From NCBI GenBank assembly GCA_025618425.1, contig CM046842.1, positions 27,925,668 through 27,989,667 on the forward strand: a stretch of DNA of 64,000 bases, written 5' to 3'. A program made the translations under genes and the position numbers. This document shows, in pieces, positions 1-13,287 of the stretch. Each line of letters opens with the position of its first letter. The stretch's first letter is position 1. The notes below the pieces were generated by a model. The model saw only the letters and a program-made list of their open reading frames with translations. It was not told where the DNA came from and searched no databases. The stretch is from Heliocidaris tuberculata (taxonomy: Eukaryota > Echinodermata > Echinoidea > Camarodonta > Echinometridae).

Positions 1-73
1 TTATCATGAGGACGACTGACGGATGGGATGGTTTAATTCTTCTCCTAAGGTCCTCCAAACTCTCTCGAATCGC
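1..73 (-). CDS. Copy A exon 11 (partial): caspase p20, catalytic part
   Basis: The exon starts at 73 after acceptor GTAG and is cut by the left edge. The visible part encodes AIRESLEDLRRRIKPSHPSV and the next hydrophobic strand, almost identical to copy B exon 11. The catalytic His and Cys codons of copy A would lie just outside the window. Confidence 0.85.
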
Positions 74-3000
74 CTACAAAAAACATCAAAGGGCATGTCT
101 TTGCAAAATGAACCTTACTAGCAGAAATGATACAAGAGTATAGACTAGGAAGAGCGATTGCGCTTCCTTTACATAATTATGTATAAATTGGTCTCACAGA
201 TATCACATGACTTCATTATAAAACGTAAAAGGACTCACGAGTACCCTGCTTTATATTCTTGAAATTTTTTTTAAAGGTTCATTAATCCCAAAATATGTAG
301 GAGCCCCCTGTATAATTTTTGAAATCATAAACAATATTTCATTTTAGGCATTAAAAACTGGGTTTCATATTCGGAATTAGAAAAATCATACTTCATTTCC
401 TGAATCAAAAACTATAATATTTCATTTTCGAAATTTAAAACTATATTTCATTCTCGGATTTAAGAATTCTAATCTATTCCATTTTCAAAAATAAGAACCT
501 TCGAAATATTAAATCTTCTGATTAATTTACCATGAGTACAATTTTTCATTTTCTGAATTATGAATTTTGTTTTATTCCATTTTCGAAAATAAGAACCTTC
601 GACATAACAAATTTTCTGGTTAATACACCTTGGGGTATAAAGCGAAAAGGACGAGTTCTAACCATGTTGTCTTATCCCCCACCCCCGTTCACAATCTGAT
701 AGCTGAGCCTCCTAAAATTGTATTACCCTTTTTGGGGTCATTGTTGTGGTTGTTATTGCTTCCCAGATGTATTTTTAGTCATAACACGCATCCCCTCCCT
801 TCCGGCAAAGTGTCATACACGAGCTACAGTATTACCAATTTCTTACCATTTCTTACAAACAAACAGAAAGAAAACAATATAATACGAATAAAATTACATA
901 AGTGCAAATGAAGAACAATAACTGTCAAATGAGATGTAATATGAACAAATTATTGAACATAAGAAAATTGAAACTATATAGAGTAATGAAAATTTTGTTC
1001 AGATTATTTCCCTTTTATATATATTTTTTATATAACAGTTCATACCTTAGCTGCCAGGTTCTCACAGATAACTGGTTCGTAGCCAATCTGCTCAAAGATA
1101 TGCTGTATGTTCTGGACGTCAATTTCGGATCCTTTCCTTTCCTGTGTCTGATCCAAGAACTTCGTGTTGTTTAAAATGTATACGAATCCCTTGTCTCGAA
1201 CGCTCATATGGTAGGTCTGCGAGAAAGAAATATGCGTTTGTAAAAAGTAGAGCCATGTAAAGAGAGAAGTGATGTGTCAGTTGTGTAAGGCCCGGTACCG
1301 GAGGGGCGTTAGATCACTACGTCGTGACGACAACTGCATTATTCACTTCAAGTGAGTTGTTCAGTTCAATTCGTGCTGCAGTAAGCAGTGAACAATAGAC
1401 CCCTACAGATATAGACGGATGTGCTTGGCTGCGATCTCATACAGAACACAAGTATTCTGCCCCATGCATTGGTTTGTGTAGATTGGTTAGCCAGTGGTTC
1501 ACTGAAACTTGTTTTTGGACTTTTATGAGGCAGTAAAGATCCGGGAAAACTATCAAATAACCGATAACCAGAAAACGAAGAAACATATTTCACGTGTGGC
1601 GACCAAAGCAGGCTTTATGTAGATCTTATGGACTTTGTCTATTCCCAGATTTCAGTATATTTTATTTCATTTTATATAATTTCACTTATTTAATTTTTAA
1701 CAAAGATTTTTGTACAAAATTTCACCATATTCAGGAAAATTGCGTCTCGCAAAAAGTCAGCACATCGCCAAAATTACTTCCCTTTACTGTAGATTTCTAA
1801 AGATTCATTATTCTGAGCGGAGAGAATCCACGGGGTCAACGATTTGATTCATACACTGCAAAAACGATGGTGCTATTTCAACACCTGCTCAGTATCTTGG
1901 TACACCAAATAAGTGCTAGAACAACACCAGTATCGAATCGAACTGATTTATAATCCCAATGTTTACAACACCGAAATTGTGATAAGGCAGCACCGACATA
2001 CAAGGGAAGTTCATGCAATACTCCAGTATTGCATGAAATACTCGCAAAAAGTTAGCACATCGCCAAAATTACTTCCCTTTACTGTAGATTTCTAAAGATT
2101 CATTATTCTGAGCGGAGAGAATCCACGGGGTCAACGATTTGATTCATACACTGCAAAAACGATGGTGCTATTGCAACACCTGCTCAGTATCTTGGTACAC
2201 CAAATAAGTGTTAGAACAACACCACTATCGAATCGAACTGATTTATAATCCCAATGTTTACAACACCGAAATTGTGATAAGGCAGCACCGACATACAAGG
2301 GAAGTTCATGCAATACTGGAGTCCTTCTAAAAAAAATCTGGTATGGCCCAACATAGATACCTAGCTGGTGTTAGATTTAATAACACCCTTTTTATTTTTC
2401 CAGTGTATCGATTGGTGGTGAGAACAAATATAAAATTTGGATGAATTTGATTGGAAACCTTTTCCTCGTCGAGTTGGTCAGCCGTCGGGTTGGCGGGAAG
2501 AATAGACCGATGCAGGTAAGAACCATTACGGTCAGGTTCCACGTCCTCATCTGATATTCAAAAAATAAATAAAGAGATGGATGACTTCTGTGAAAGGTGA
2601 AACATAACTTGTGAGCTTTCTCATTCCTTTTATGTCAGTTTGGAAGAACATCATAGCATCATAACATCATGTCCCCTGAAAAGGACTCCTCTTCAAATGC
2701 CCTCATATTCGAAATATGACGAGAAGTAGCTGAAGGGCTCAAGCCAAACATTTATGCCACATGTGTGTGCAGTCCCATATATCCATTTCTGCGTGTAGTG
2801 CATGTACTTTTCAGCGAGATTTGGTCGATTTCTTAGCATTTTGATAGTTCCAAAATCTCACAGTATACATCAATTATTACGTAGACATGATCAACCTTTC
2901 CCAATTGCTTTGAGACAGTTTCTTTCACAATGTAATCGCATGACTCAACCATGTCTCTAAGTTTGACATTATAAATACATTATGATAGCATGGTGCCCCG

Positions 3001-4317
3001 ACATATACTTCTTCGACAATAGCTCAGGGAATGATAATGTGGTACGAATTGCTAACATGTGTATGTAAAGTGTTTTCGAACTTAAAGTCTACGTAGCATA
3101 ACTGATTTAACTTTAAAATCAACCCCTCCCATTAACTTCAGTGTATGCCAGAAATCAGTCCATTTAGATGAAAATAGTACTCTATTATGCGTTATTGTGA
3201 TAGTACCGGTTGTGGCAAGCCCTCTGTCTCCATCTGAACCATGCCTTTATTGATAATGGTACATGTGATACCAATATTCTTTTTTTTAGCAATTATGCTG
3301 CAGTTCGTCATTTTGATTTTTTTTTCTCGAATATATTATGCCATGCATATTCAGATTTTTTTAAATCTTTTTTTTTTTAAACCTTAATGGGCAAAGTTCA
3401 TTTCTAAAACTTTTGCATGATAAGACAATGAAATAATATCATTAGATTTTCTATAACATGTATGTTAGAAAAATGGCATATATCATCTAAATGATATGAA
3501 GCAATTAAAACAAACACCGTTTTTCATATGTAGTACGACAACCGACCTTTATGTTTATTAAAAGGTAGTTTCAATTGTAAAAATCACTCTTTTTATAGAT
3601 ACGGTCATTTGAGAAAGACAGTTGCTACTACATTAAATAATTTAAATGCACTGATATTTAAAGAAACTAAGTAAATCATTTTGTAACTCATATAACGATA
3701 ACGTGTGAACTTACACTCATCAAATTCTAATTCATCAGTAGAATCAATTAACAGGAACTCCACCTAAGATCAGATGATACAATGATACAATAATACAAAA
3801 CAGTAAATACAAATTTCAAATTCATCAGTAGAATCATTTATCAGAAACTCCACCTATGATCAGATGGTACAATAATACTATAATACAACACAGGAAATAC
3901 AAATGTCAAATTCATCATTAGTATCATTAATTTTATCAGAAACTCCACCTAAGTTTAGATGATACAATAACACAATAATACAACACAGTAAATACAAATT
4001 TCAAATTCATCAGTAGAATCTTTTGTCAAAAATTTCACCTAAGATCAGATGATACAATAATGCAACACAGCAAAACTAAGAGTTTAAGCGTGAATGATAT
4101 AAAACAACCTGTATTTGAGACACAAGCTAAGTGTATGAGGTCTCGGACACTGCAATAGTACAATTTCGTTCGGGGCTGCGCCCCTTCGGAAATAGTACTA
4201 TTAACGTCACCTCTAGAAAATAGATTTATTGGAAGTAGTAGTAATCGAAGCAGTAGTAGCTTTAGAAACAGTAGTAGTAGTAGTAGTAATATTAGTAGCA
4301 GAAGTAGCAGTAATAGT

Positions 4318-4358
<41 letters not shown>

Positions 4359-7300
4359 TAGTTTTAGTAGTAGAAAAAAAAAAGAATATTCATTTATTAC
4401 CTGAATGTATACAGTTACTTAGAACTAACATCATGACAAATCAGTATACATTTGGTTAATGGAGGCACTGAAATTTGAAACTTACTTTTATTTTCTTTAG
4501 TTTTCTCCGAGCTAGGTATGCCACGGGGATGATGAAGAAAATACCCAGAGCGAGAAAGCCACAAAATTTGAGCTTTCTGGAACCTGAAAGGATGTGGAAA
4601 AAGTTGGAGGAAAAAAAAAATGAACAAAAAGCGGTACGGAATATTTGTAAAATGAAATAACATAAACAAACTTCAGGTTTACACACTTGCTAAGGCAAAA
4701 AAAAATCCTTGATCCAACAAAATAAACCTCAGTTAACAATTAATTCCGAAACGCACGGACAATGACTGTTTTGAAACTATACTAAACACATACTGTAAGT
4801 AGTGTCCATGTGCATTGTGCCATAATTTGCCTTCATTGGAATGGTTTAATTACTAATTAATATGTGTACAATTTCGCACACAGCGAAACTCGATGGCCCA
4901 CCGGGAAATTACTCGAGCTTGTCTTTGAGTCTCAAAGAGTGTCAGGGAGAGGGAAATTTATCATTATGAGCTTCCCTATAGAGCGGTTGTGGAGGGTGCG
5001 TGCATAACATAAGACATTTCGGTCGTAAACGTGAAGGTCACCTTACATTTCTATGTGTTATTCCGATGGTAGCTGAGGTAGAGGTACCAAATGGTAATTA
5101 CTTTGAAACCCGATGTACCTCCATATTTATCATGGCCATCTTTTATATAGTAACCATGGTTGAGGTACCAGTGGTAGTTACTTTGAAACCCGTTGTACCT
5201 CCACCCTTACTATGAACATCTTTTGTACCCATGAACATCTTTTGTCCCCATGGTTTTGGGGGGGGGGGGGGTTGCGCCAGACATACCAACTGTAGTTACT
5301 TTGGAATGAACCCGCTGTCCCTCCATACTTACTATGAACATAAGTTATTTTGTACCAATGGTAACTGAGGCTAAGATACCCGTGGTGATTGCTTGAAACC
5401 TTATGCACCTCCATATTTACCATGTGCACCCTTTATTCCCATAGTACCGATGTCGAGGTACCATCGATAGTAACTAGTACTTTGGAACCCGTTTTATCTC
5501 CACTCTTACTCTGAACATCTGTCGTACTTGTGGTAGCTGTGGCTGAGTTACCAGTAGTCGTTACTTTGGAACCCGTTGTGGATCCAGGGATACCAGCAGT
5601 AGCTCCTGGCGTACTTGTGGTAGACGTAGAGGTCGTAGCAAATGGCGTCGTTACAGATGGTTTCTTACTCGTATCATTTTCTAATGAACAATAATTTTAA
5701 AAAAATTGGGCGGGGGTAATATGAAAAGTATATAAAGAGTGAAGATTTACAATTTTGAATAACTTGAAGACTTTTCAAATTTCTTTACTCTACCTCTGTG
5801 ACTTTACATTTCTTTTGATGGTGAAGAATAAATTCAGTTTGATGGGTGGGTGTCATTTTTCCTCCTCTCCATTTCCAACAGAGGTTGGGTGGAAATCAAG
5901 CATATTGCTCATGCCAGTTCAGATTAGTTCCCCTTTTTTTACGACCGAAAAATTTGCTTCCATTAATTCAAAGCTCTTGTTTCACTCACAATTAAAAACT
6001 GTCCGTTTTGACTGAGTTATTTCTATTGCACTGTTGTCCCTCATTTCAACCCCGCTGGAGTTCGTCGCCCTCACGATCAAGGAAAGACGCAGAAACTTAC
6101 CTGGACAAAATGATATTTGCGGAGACATCTTTCCTCTGTCACAACACGTCGAAGGACCACTAGAGGTTCCACACGTAAACATGCATTGATTGTCGCAGTC
6201 GATGGTTTTGCCACTGGCGCACTCGACAGTGCTTACCGTTGGGTAACTATACTGAAGGAGACACGGCTTAGCTATGAGGAATATCAATTTTAAAAAAATT
6301 TGAAATTCACAGGCTTTCAAGCACACCCAAGGAAAAAAGTAGAAGAAAAGTAGGTTCAAAATTTCAGAAAAAGTAGGGAGAAAAGTAGGATTTAGGAGAG
6401 AGAAAGTAGGATAAAAGTAGGAATGGAATGACTACAGTACACTGCCAGGTTCCTCTTCTTCGGGATACAAGGAAGTAGTGGGCCAATGGGTATGGCTGCA
6501 CTTTCATCTTGTTGTGGTAAATCCCAAAGACCATGTAGTCTAAGACCCTAAAATAGTCTGAGGCCGGCCCCTTTTGGGGCTGGGTCGTCAACTGGAAAAC
6601 AGCAGGCCCTTAATTTTGCCCCCCCCCCCCCCCTTACAGCTCAGTATGAAAAGATGGCCCCTGACACAATTCAGGGGTTGGCTTACATAGGCAAGGAACG
6701 ATAGAAAATGAGAGAAGGAAAAACAAAAAATACACAATGAAAAATAGAAAGAAAATACGACAGAAAAAAATTAAAAACATGAAATACAGAAGGAAGAATA
6801 GAAAAGGATTGTTAAAGAAGGGGGGAGAACTACAAAATGAAAGATAGCATAAAAAAACAAATAAATAAGGAGTTAGAGTCAGAAAACAATAGAAAAGTGA
6901 AAATAAAATGCAAAGAAATACACATAAAATACATATGGATGAATTATAAAGAGAAATACATAGGAAAAAAAGAACTACATAATGAAAGATAGAAAATGAA
7001 AAACAAAAAAGGTAAGGAATTACAGTTAGAAGACAATAGAAAAATGAAAATAAAATACAAAAAAATAGTACGTAAAGGTTAAATACTTGGGTAAAAACAA
7101 TGAATTTCATAAGAAAAGAAAAGAAAAAAATAAAAAGGAGAAAAAAAAACAATACATAAGGAAATATACAAATAGATAAAGATAGTAAAGAAGAACAGAA
7201 ATACACAAGACAGAAAACGAGAGGAAACAAGCGAATACATATTAAAAGAAAGAGAAGACATATAAACAAAAAAGAGGAAAATACATCAGGATGAATAGAA

Positions 7301-10300
7301 TGAGAACATTAAATGAGGGGGGGGGGTAAACAACTACTAAAGAAAGATAGAAAACGAGAGAAGAAAAACAGAGAAAATACATAAGAAAAGATGGAAAGAG
7401 AATTTAATTAAAGAAAAACAAAGGCAAAGATAGATATAAAAAGATGAAAGAAAGTAAAACAAAGAAATAGAGAAGAAAAAATAGAAAGAGAATATCAAAG
7501 AAATACACATGCAGAGATAGAAATTTCAGAAAAAATAAACAAGGATAGAAGAAAGAAATGCATAAGGGAATATTGACAGAGAGGTGGAAAGATAAAAAGT
7601 AACTACCGGTACATAAGGAAATATAAAAAGAGAATACGATAGAAAAGCAGAAAAAAGAAATGCATAGGATTAGAATGAGAATTAAGATTAAATAACATGG
7701 AAACAAAGTAATACATCAGGAACAATAGAAAACAAAAGAAGGAAAAAAAGAAATCAGATAGATAAAAATAATACAAACTTAAAGACAGAAAAAAAAAGAA
7801 AATACAAAAAATACATAAGAAAAGATAAAAGACAAGAAAAGTGAAAACTGATGATAAAGAAAGAAAAAATGTACAAAGAAATACATAATGAAATAGATGA
7901 AGAGAAGCAGATAGAAACAGGGGGGGGGAATGGATGAAACGAGAAGATAAGAAGAGTAAAACATAGAAATACATTAAGGAGTTTGCACGCAGTTGGTTTT
8001 GGGGAGGGGGAGGGTCAGCCTAAGACCTGTTGCTAATTAACACTTTTATATGGGCCAAGACTCATTTTGTCAGCGTAACAGGGGTCTTCTTGGTAATATT
8101 CACATCACTTACTTAGACTTAATATGCACACTGCTTGTTAAAACCTGCAATAACTCAGCTACAATGAGATTCTTGTGCATGATAGCCTTGCATAAATATC
8201 TCAAATATGTTTGGAAAAAAAAGTAGGAGAACTTGAAAAAAGGTAGGATATATTAGGAGAATTGGGAAAAAAGTAGGAGAAGTAGGAGGATGGCCAAAAA
8301 AGTAGGAAAAAGTAGGGAAAGGTAGGAGCGTTTGAAAGCCTGAATTCATGAATACAGGAATTTTGTGTGGGTGTCTTCTTTATTTTTTCATTGGTGAGGA
8401 CGAAGGGAAGATGTGACTCTCCAGTGAGCATGTGAAACCTTCTTTAACGATAAGGTTACTCCTACATTTTATTGATGTAGACCTTATTGATTTTTTAGTT
8501 TCACTGTCATTCATGGCTCACAATCTGGGATTTGTTTTATAATAACGTTACATCCGCTTAAACAACTCGAAACCAAATTCCTTGTTGGTCCATTTTCAAT
8601 ATAGTCTAAAACTCGCAATTTTACGATAGAAGTTGGCAGTGGCTTAGGAACGGCGGATTCTGAGGAGGTCGATCAGCATCTTCGGCCATGAAATATAAAC
8701 AAGCACGATCGCAAAGACTTTAAAAATCAACCTAATGCAATTTCAAAATCACATTGGAATGTGCGAACATCACACCCACGTATGCGAACATGATTTCTAT
8801 GTGTTATACAATAGGATATTGAAATTGCCCCTAAGTTGATTTTTTTCGAGTCGTAAGCCTTTGCAAACGGTTGTAAGACGTGTCGGTAAAGTTTTTTTTA
8901 ACTCGCCAATGCTATAGCGACCACGTGACGATGGGTCCTCAATAAAATCGAACCATTGAGACCATTCTCCACTTTCTTCTGTTGCACGATAGCTGCAGCA
9001 GCAGCTAGGCATATTCGGGAAATCCATCTCAAAAGGCAAATCTTTTGAGATCTATCTTCGACGGTGGTCAGACGAAATCTCAATGCCTGGATCACCCTGT
9101 TTGTAGGATAGGGTCCATAGCTTCACCAGGATACTTTACCCGGAGTTGGCCAAAAGGTCCTAAACGTTCGCAAACAGTGGCAAAGGATTGGCAAGTAGTT
9201 GCTAATCTTCGCAAACGATTCACGAAGGATGCAAATGTCGAGAATGTTTGGAGAATGTCTCGCGCATGTCTCGCTAAAACAGCGAAGTTCGTCCGATCAT
9301 TTCTCGAATAATTCAGAAACTGTTCGCGTACTTCTTCAGAACAGGTTACTTCACCAAAGAAGCAAACGCGAGCCTATCACATAGAGACCTTTGTTTATTC
9401 GCCTACCGTTTGCGACGATTAATTAGAGAATGTCACGAAGTATTCCCGCATTGTTCGCGATCTACACACGAACCACAAACGACGTGTGAAGTTCTCACAA
9501 ACGTTTGGCGCACGTTTGCCACATGTTTGGCGGAAAATTCGCACCATGTGATGTCTGTCCTACGTAAAGCGCATGGCCGAAATGTCTGAATTCATCCTGC
9601 GACTAGAAGGGGGGAAAAAAGGAGCCGTAAACCATTCTTGCGCAGTGTGTGCGTAGTTCTCAGAACGTATGTGCGAATGTTGTGTGTAGCGTTACCGATA
9701 TATGGCCAGTCCACATACACGAAGAACACACGACTAAAATGGGAACAACACGAACAAACTACGCTGCTTTTGTGAGACATGTGCGAGACAGTCTCCAAAC
9801 TGTCGGAATCTATTTGGGGTTTCGCGAAGATCTTGCGAACATCACGCACGTTATGAGTAGTTCGTGAGCATATGACGAAGCTTTCCAGACATTTTCCAGA
9901 GCAAATCACGTACAAATCACGACCCGGGATGCTGGAAACGTTCTCCCGCGAACGATTGACGACGCTTCCGAAATCCCGCCCATGTGGCTCGGAAGCGTCG
10001 TCAGTTGTTCGCGGGGGTCGTGTTTAGTTCGGAGGGAATTTCAAAAAAGTTTGAAATTTCTTGCGAACGTGTCCAGCATCCCGAGTCGTGATTTGTTCGC
10101 GATTTGCTCTCGAAAATGCCTGAAAAGTTTCTTCATATGTGCACGACCTACTCACGACGTGTGTGTTTTCGCAAAAAACTTCGTAAAACCCCAAACAGAT
10201 TCCGACAGTTTGGAGAATGTCTCACGCGTGTCTTGCGAAAGAAGCGACGTTCGTCCGATCATTTCTCATGTTGTTCGCATTTTCGTTGCGTGTTCTTCGT

Positions 10301-13188
10301 GTATGTGGCCTGGCCATAGTTCGACAACGCTACACACGACATTCGCACATACGTTTTGAGAACTACACACACACTGCGCAAGAATGGTATACGGCTCCAC
10401 TGTCGCGACACATTCGGAGAAAAACTTCTCTGAATGTTGGACATTGCCATATTTTCGACATTCGCATCCTTCGCGAATCGTTCGTGTGCCCCGTGAAAAC
10501 CCACCTTAAAGGCGAACCCCGAAATCGCAACGTTCGTAAACATTCGCCGCTCAGTGAGATACCACCTCTGCGATCGTGTTAGTAGCACATTATCTTCTTT
10601 AATCTACTGAATATTGTATAAATATCTTACCATCCATAAGTCCGAGCGATTTCATATATTGCTTCATTTTTGATTTGGCCGCCTCCATCGCGCTGGGTGC
10701 ATCTTTATGATGATTCACCACAAGTGTACGTCCACTCTCTACATCTTGTATCAGCACATCATAGAGGATGGTTACAAGGTCGAACACACGGCTGTGGATA
10801 ATGTAGGAGAACTGACGACAACATAGTGTTACCTTTCCGTGAATTAACAGGAGAATGAGAGGCGGTTAACACCGCGTTCACACAAGTGAAACAAATTAAT
10901 TTGCGATATAAACACAACACAAAAACTAAAGCCCGGATCACACGAGACATCAGTATCTACGCTAATCGACCCTGTGAATGCGATCAACCCATACAACAGT
11001 TATAATTTGCACTGTTCATTTCGCCATCACATTTCAAACGATATCACTCTTTCATGACGCGCAAGAGACCGTACATGTCATTGACGAGGTCCTAACGTCA
11101 GCAAATGACGCCCCGATGGTATGAACAGGGCTTTAATCGATGATATGACTCAAGAGGTAATCAACACTCGTTGTGGATGAATAAATTACTGACCATTAAT
11201 GCTAAAGCCTGGTTAACACGAGGCGTCATTAGCTGACGAGTCAGTGACTTGTACGGTCTTTTGCGGGTCACGAAAGAGGGTTATCGTTTAAAAAACGACT
11301 GCAAAATGAACGGTGCAAACAATAACCGGCGTATGGGTTCATCATGTTAATTTGCCTTCACAGGGTCGATTAGCGCAGGTACTGACTCAATCGAAATGAC
11401 GCCTCGTTTGAGCCGAGCTTAACTGTCTCAATGAACTGATTGAATGACATACCTTTTGGTATATTATTATAAAGTGATTGAATGACATACCTATATACAT
11501 ACATACATACATACATATTTCTTGCTGTGGCAAAAGAAATGCTTACCGAGCCGGTGTCTCTGTACAATATGCCATGTAACTTTTTGGCTCCAATATCATT
11601 TACGTAGAAATTCTCGATGAGCTCTGTGGAGAGAAGACAAAACTTTTGTTTTAATTTCCCAAAGTACATCAAGGTATCAAAAATAAGAGGATAACTTGCT
11701 TGTAATTTTTTTTCATTTGCAGAGCTATGTAGGTGGTGTCATCCTCTCAAATTGATTAGCTTCTTCTTTATTCAACACGGATTTTCGACAATATTTACGT
11801 TAATTTTATTTGAGTAAAAAAAAAGAAGAGAAATTGAGCAGGTGTAATCGGATTTGAACTTTAATATACCCATTGGATGACCGCTGAAATTCTCACTTTT
11901 CGTGGTCCGTGATTTCGCCCCACCTATTTTCACCTTGTAAATGTTACTAAAAATACAAAAACATTAATGGCACATGTTGCCATTTGTAAAAAGTGCAAGT
12001 TTGTTCAAAAATGATTATTTTGTATTAAAAAAAAACTGGGCTCCCAATCTTCTTGACCACAAAAGTTACTCTTAACATATTGCCTTTTAGGCGATTTGAT
12101 AGTAGTGTTTGCAGTTCAGTCAAATACACTGATTTACATATTGATGCCTAATTTACATAATCAGGCACCAATATCATAAAAGGTATACACATTTATTGCT
12201 TACAAATATCAAAATTCAGATGATGCAGTCCGAAATAGAACTGGATACTAACTTTTGATTGATATGATACTGAGCTGTTCGGCGCACTGCAGTATTCAAA
12301 AATGGGGTCTGCATTAATATGCATAATTATGCCTCATCATATGGTGACAAACTGCTAGTTTCGAAGCTTGCCAACAATCACGTTTACAGTCAGCACCCAT
12401 AGTTATCTTAAACTATAGCCTTTCATATGATCTGATATAGGAATTTTCTGTTGAGTAGCCAAATAATGGATTTGCATATTGATGCAAATTAAGCGCAATA
12501 TTTCACATAATTAAGAATCATTGTCATAAAATAATTACACATTTATGGCTTGGAATACTCGTGTTCAGATTCAAATTATCCTTAAATACCATCTTTTGAT
12601 TGAGAGCACGCTGATCTTCGTGAATTATGGTATAAACGATATTTTTTGCATAAATTTGCATAATTAGGCCACTTTACAGTGGCAAATTGCCACTTCCAAG
12701 CTTCGCAACATTTATATTTAGATAAAGCACCTAAAGTTGAATTAAGATATCACCATTCATGCAGTTTAATATAACATATTTCAGTTTTAAAAAGCCAAAA
12801 TAATGGATTTGCATACAGATGAATAATATGTATAATTAGGCATCAATATTTCTCATAATAAGGAATCAATGTCATAAAATATTTACACATTTGCGACTTG
12901 AAATATTCACATTCAGATTATACAGTCCAAATAATCTTTAAATATATCTTTACATTGAGAGCACACAGGTGCTTGTGAATGATCGTATAAATAATGAATA
13001 TTGTATATAAATTTGCATAATCAGGCCACATTACAGTGATTAATTTCCACTTCCAAGATTTACAACTTTCATATTTAGAGTAAGTACCCAAAGTTACCCT
13101 GAAATATCACCTTTCATGTGATTTGATATTAGCATTGTTAGTTAAATAGCCCGATAGCGCCTGATTTGCATAATAACTCATCATTGCT

Positions 13189-13287
<99 letters not shown>

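Noticed and set aside
2409..2520. Plus-strand exon-like segment with CCAG acceptor and CAG/GTAAGA donor, also at 36546-36655
   Set aside because: The minus strand in the same place gives exon 9 of the caspase gene, phase compatible on both sides and conserved; the plus-strand sites appear coincidental.
4229..4459. Val/Ala-rich open frame
   Set aside because: Translation of an AGT/AGC microsatellite.
6101..6256. Alternative acceptor CTTCAG for the eight-cysteine exon
   Set aside because: It would leave phase 0, incompatible with exon 4, and would drop the first conserved cysteine; the TCATAG acceptor fits.
6634..7974. Long Phe- and Leu-rich minus-strand open frames
   Set aside because: Product of the purine-rich tract on the plus strand; no domain, no splice signals, not present in copy B.
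9592..10588. Paired open frames on both strands of about 110-125 residues
   Set aside because: They mirror each other because the region is a palindrome; no recognisable protein.
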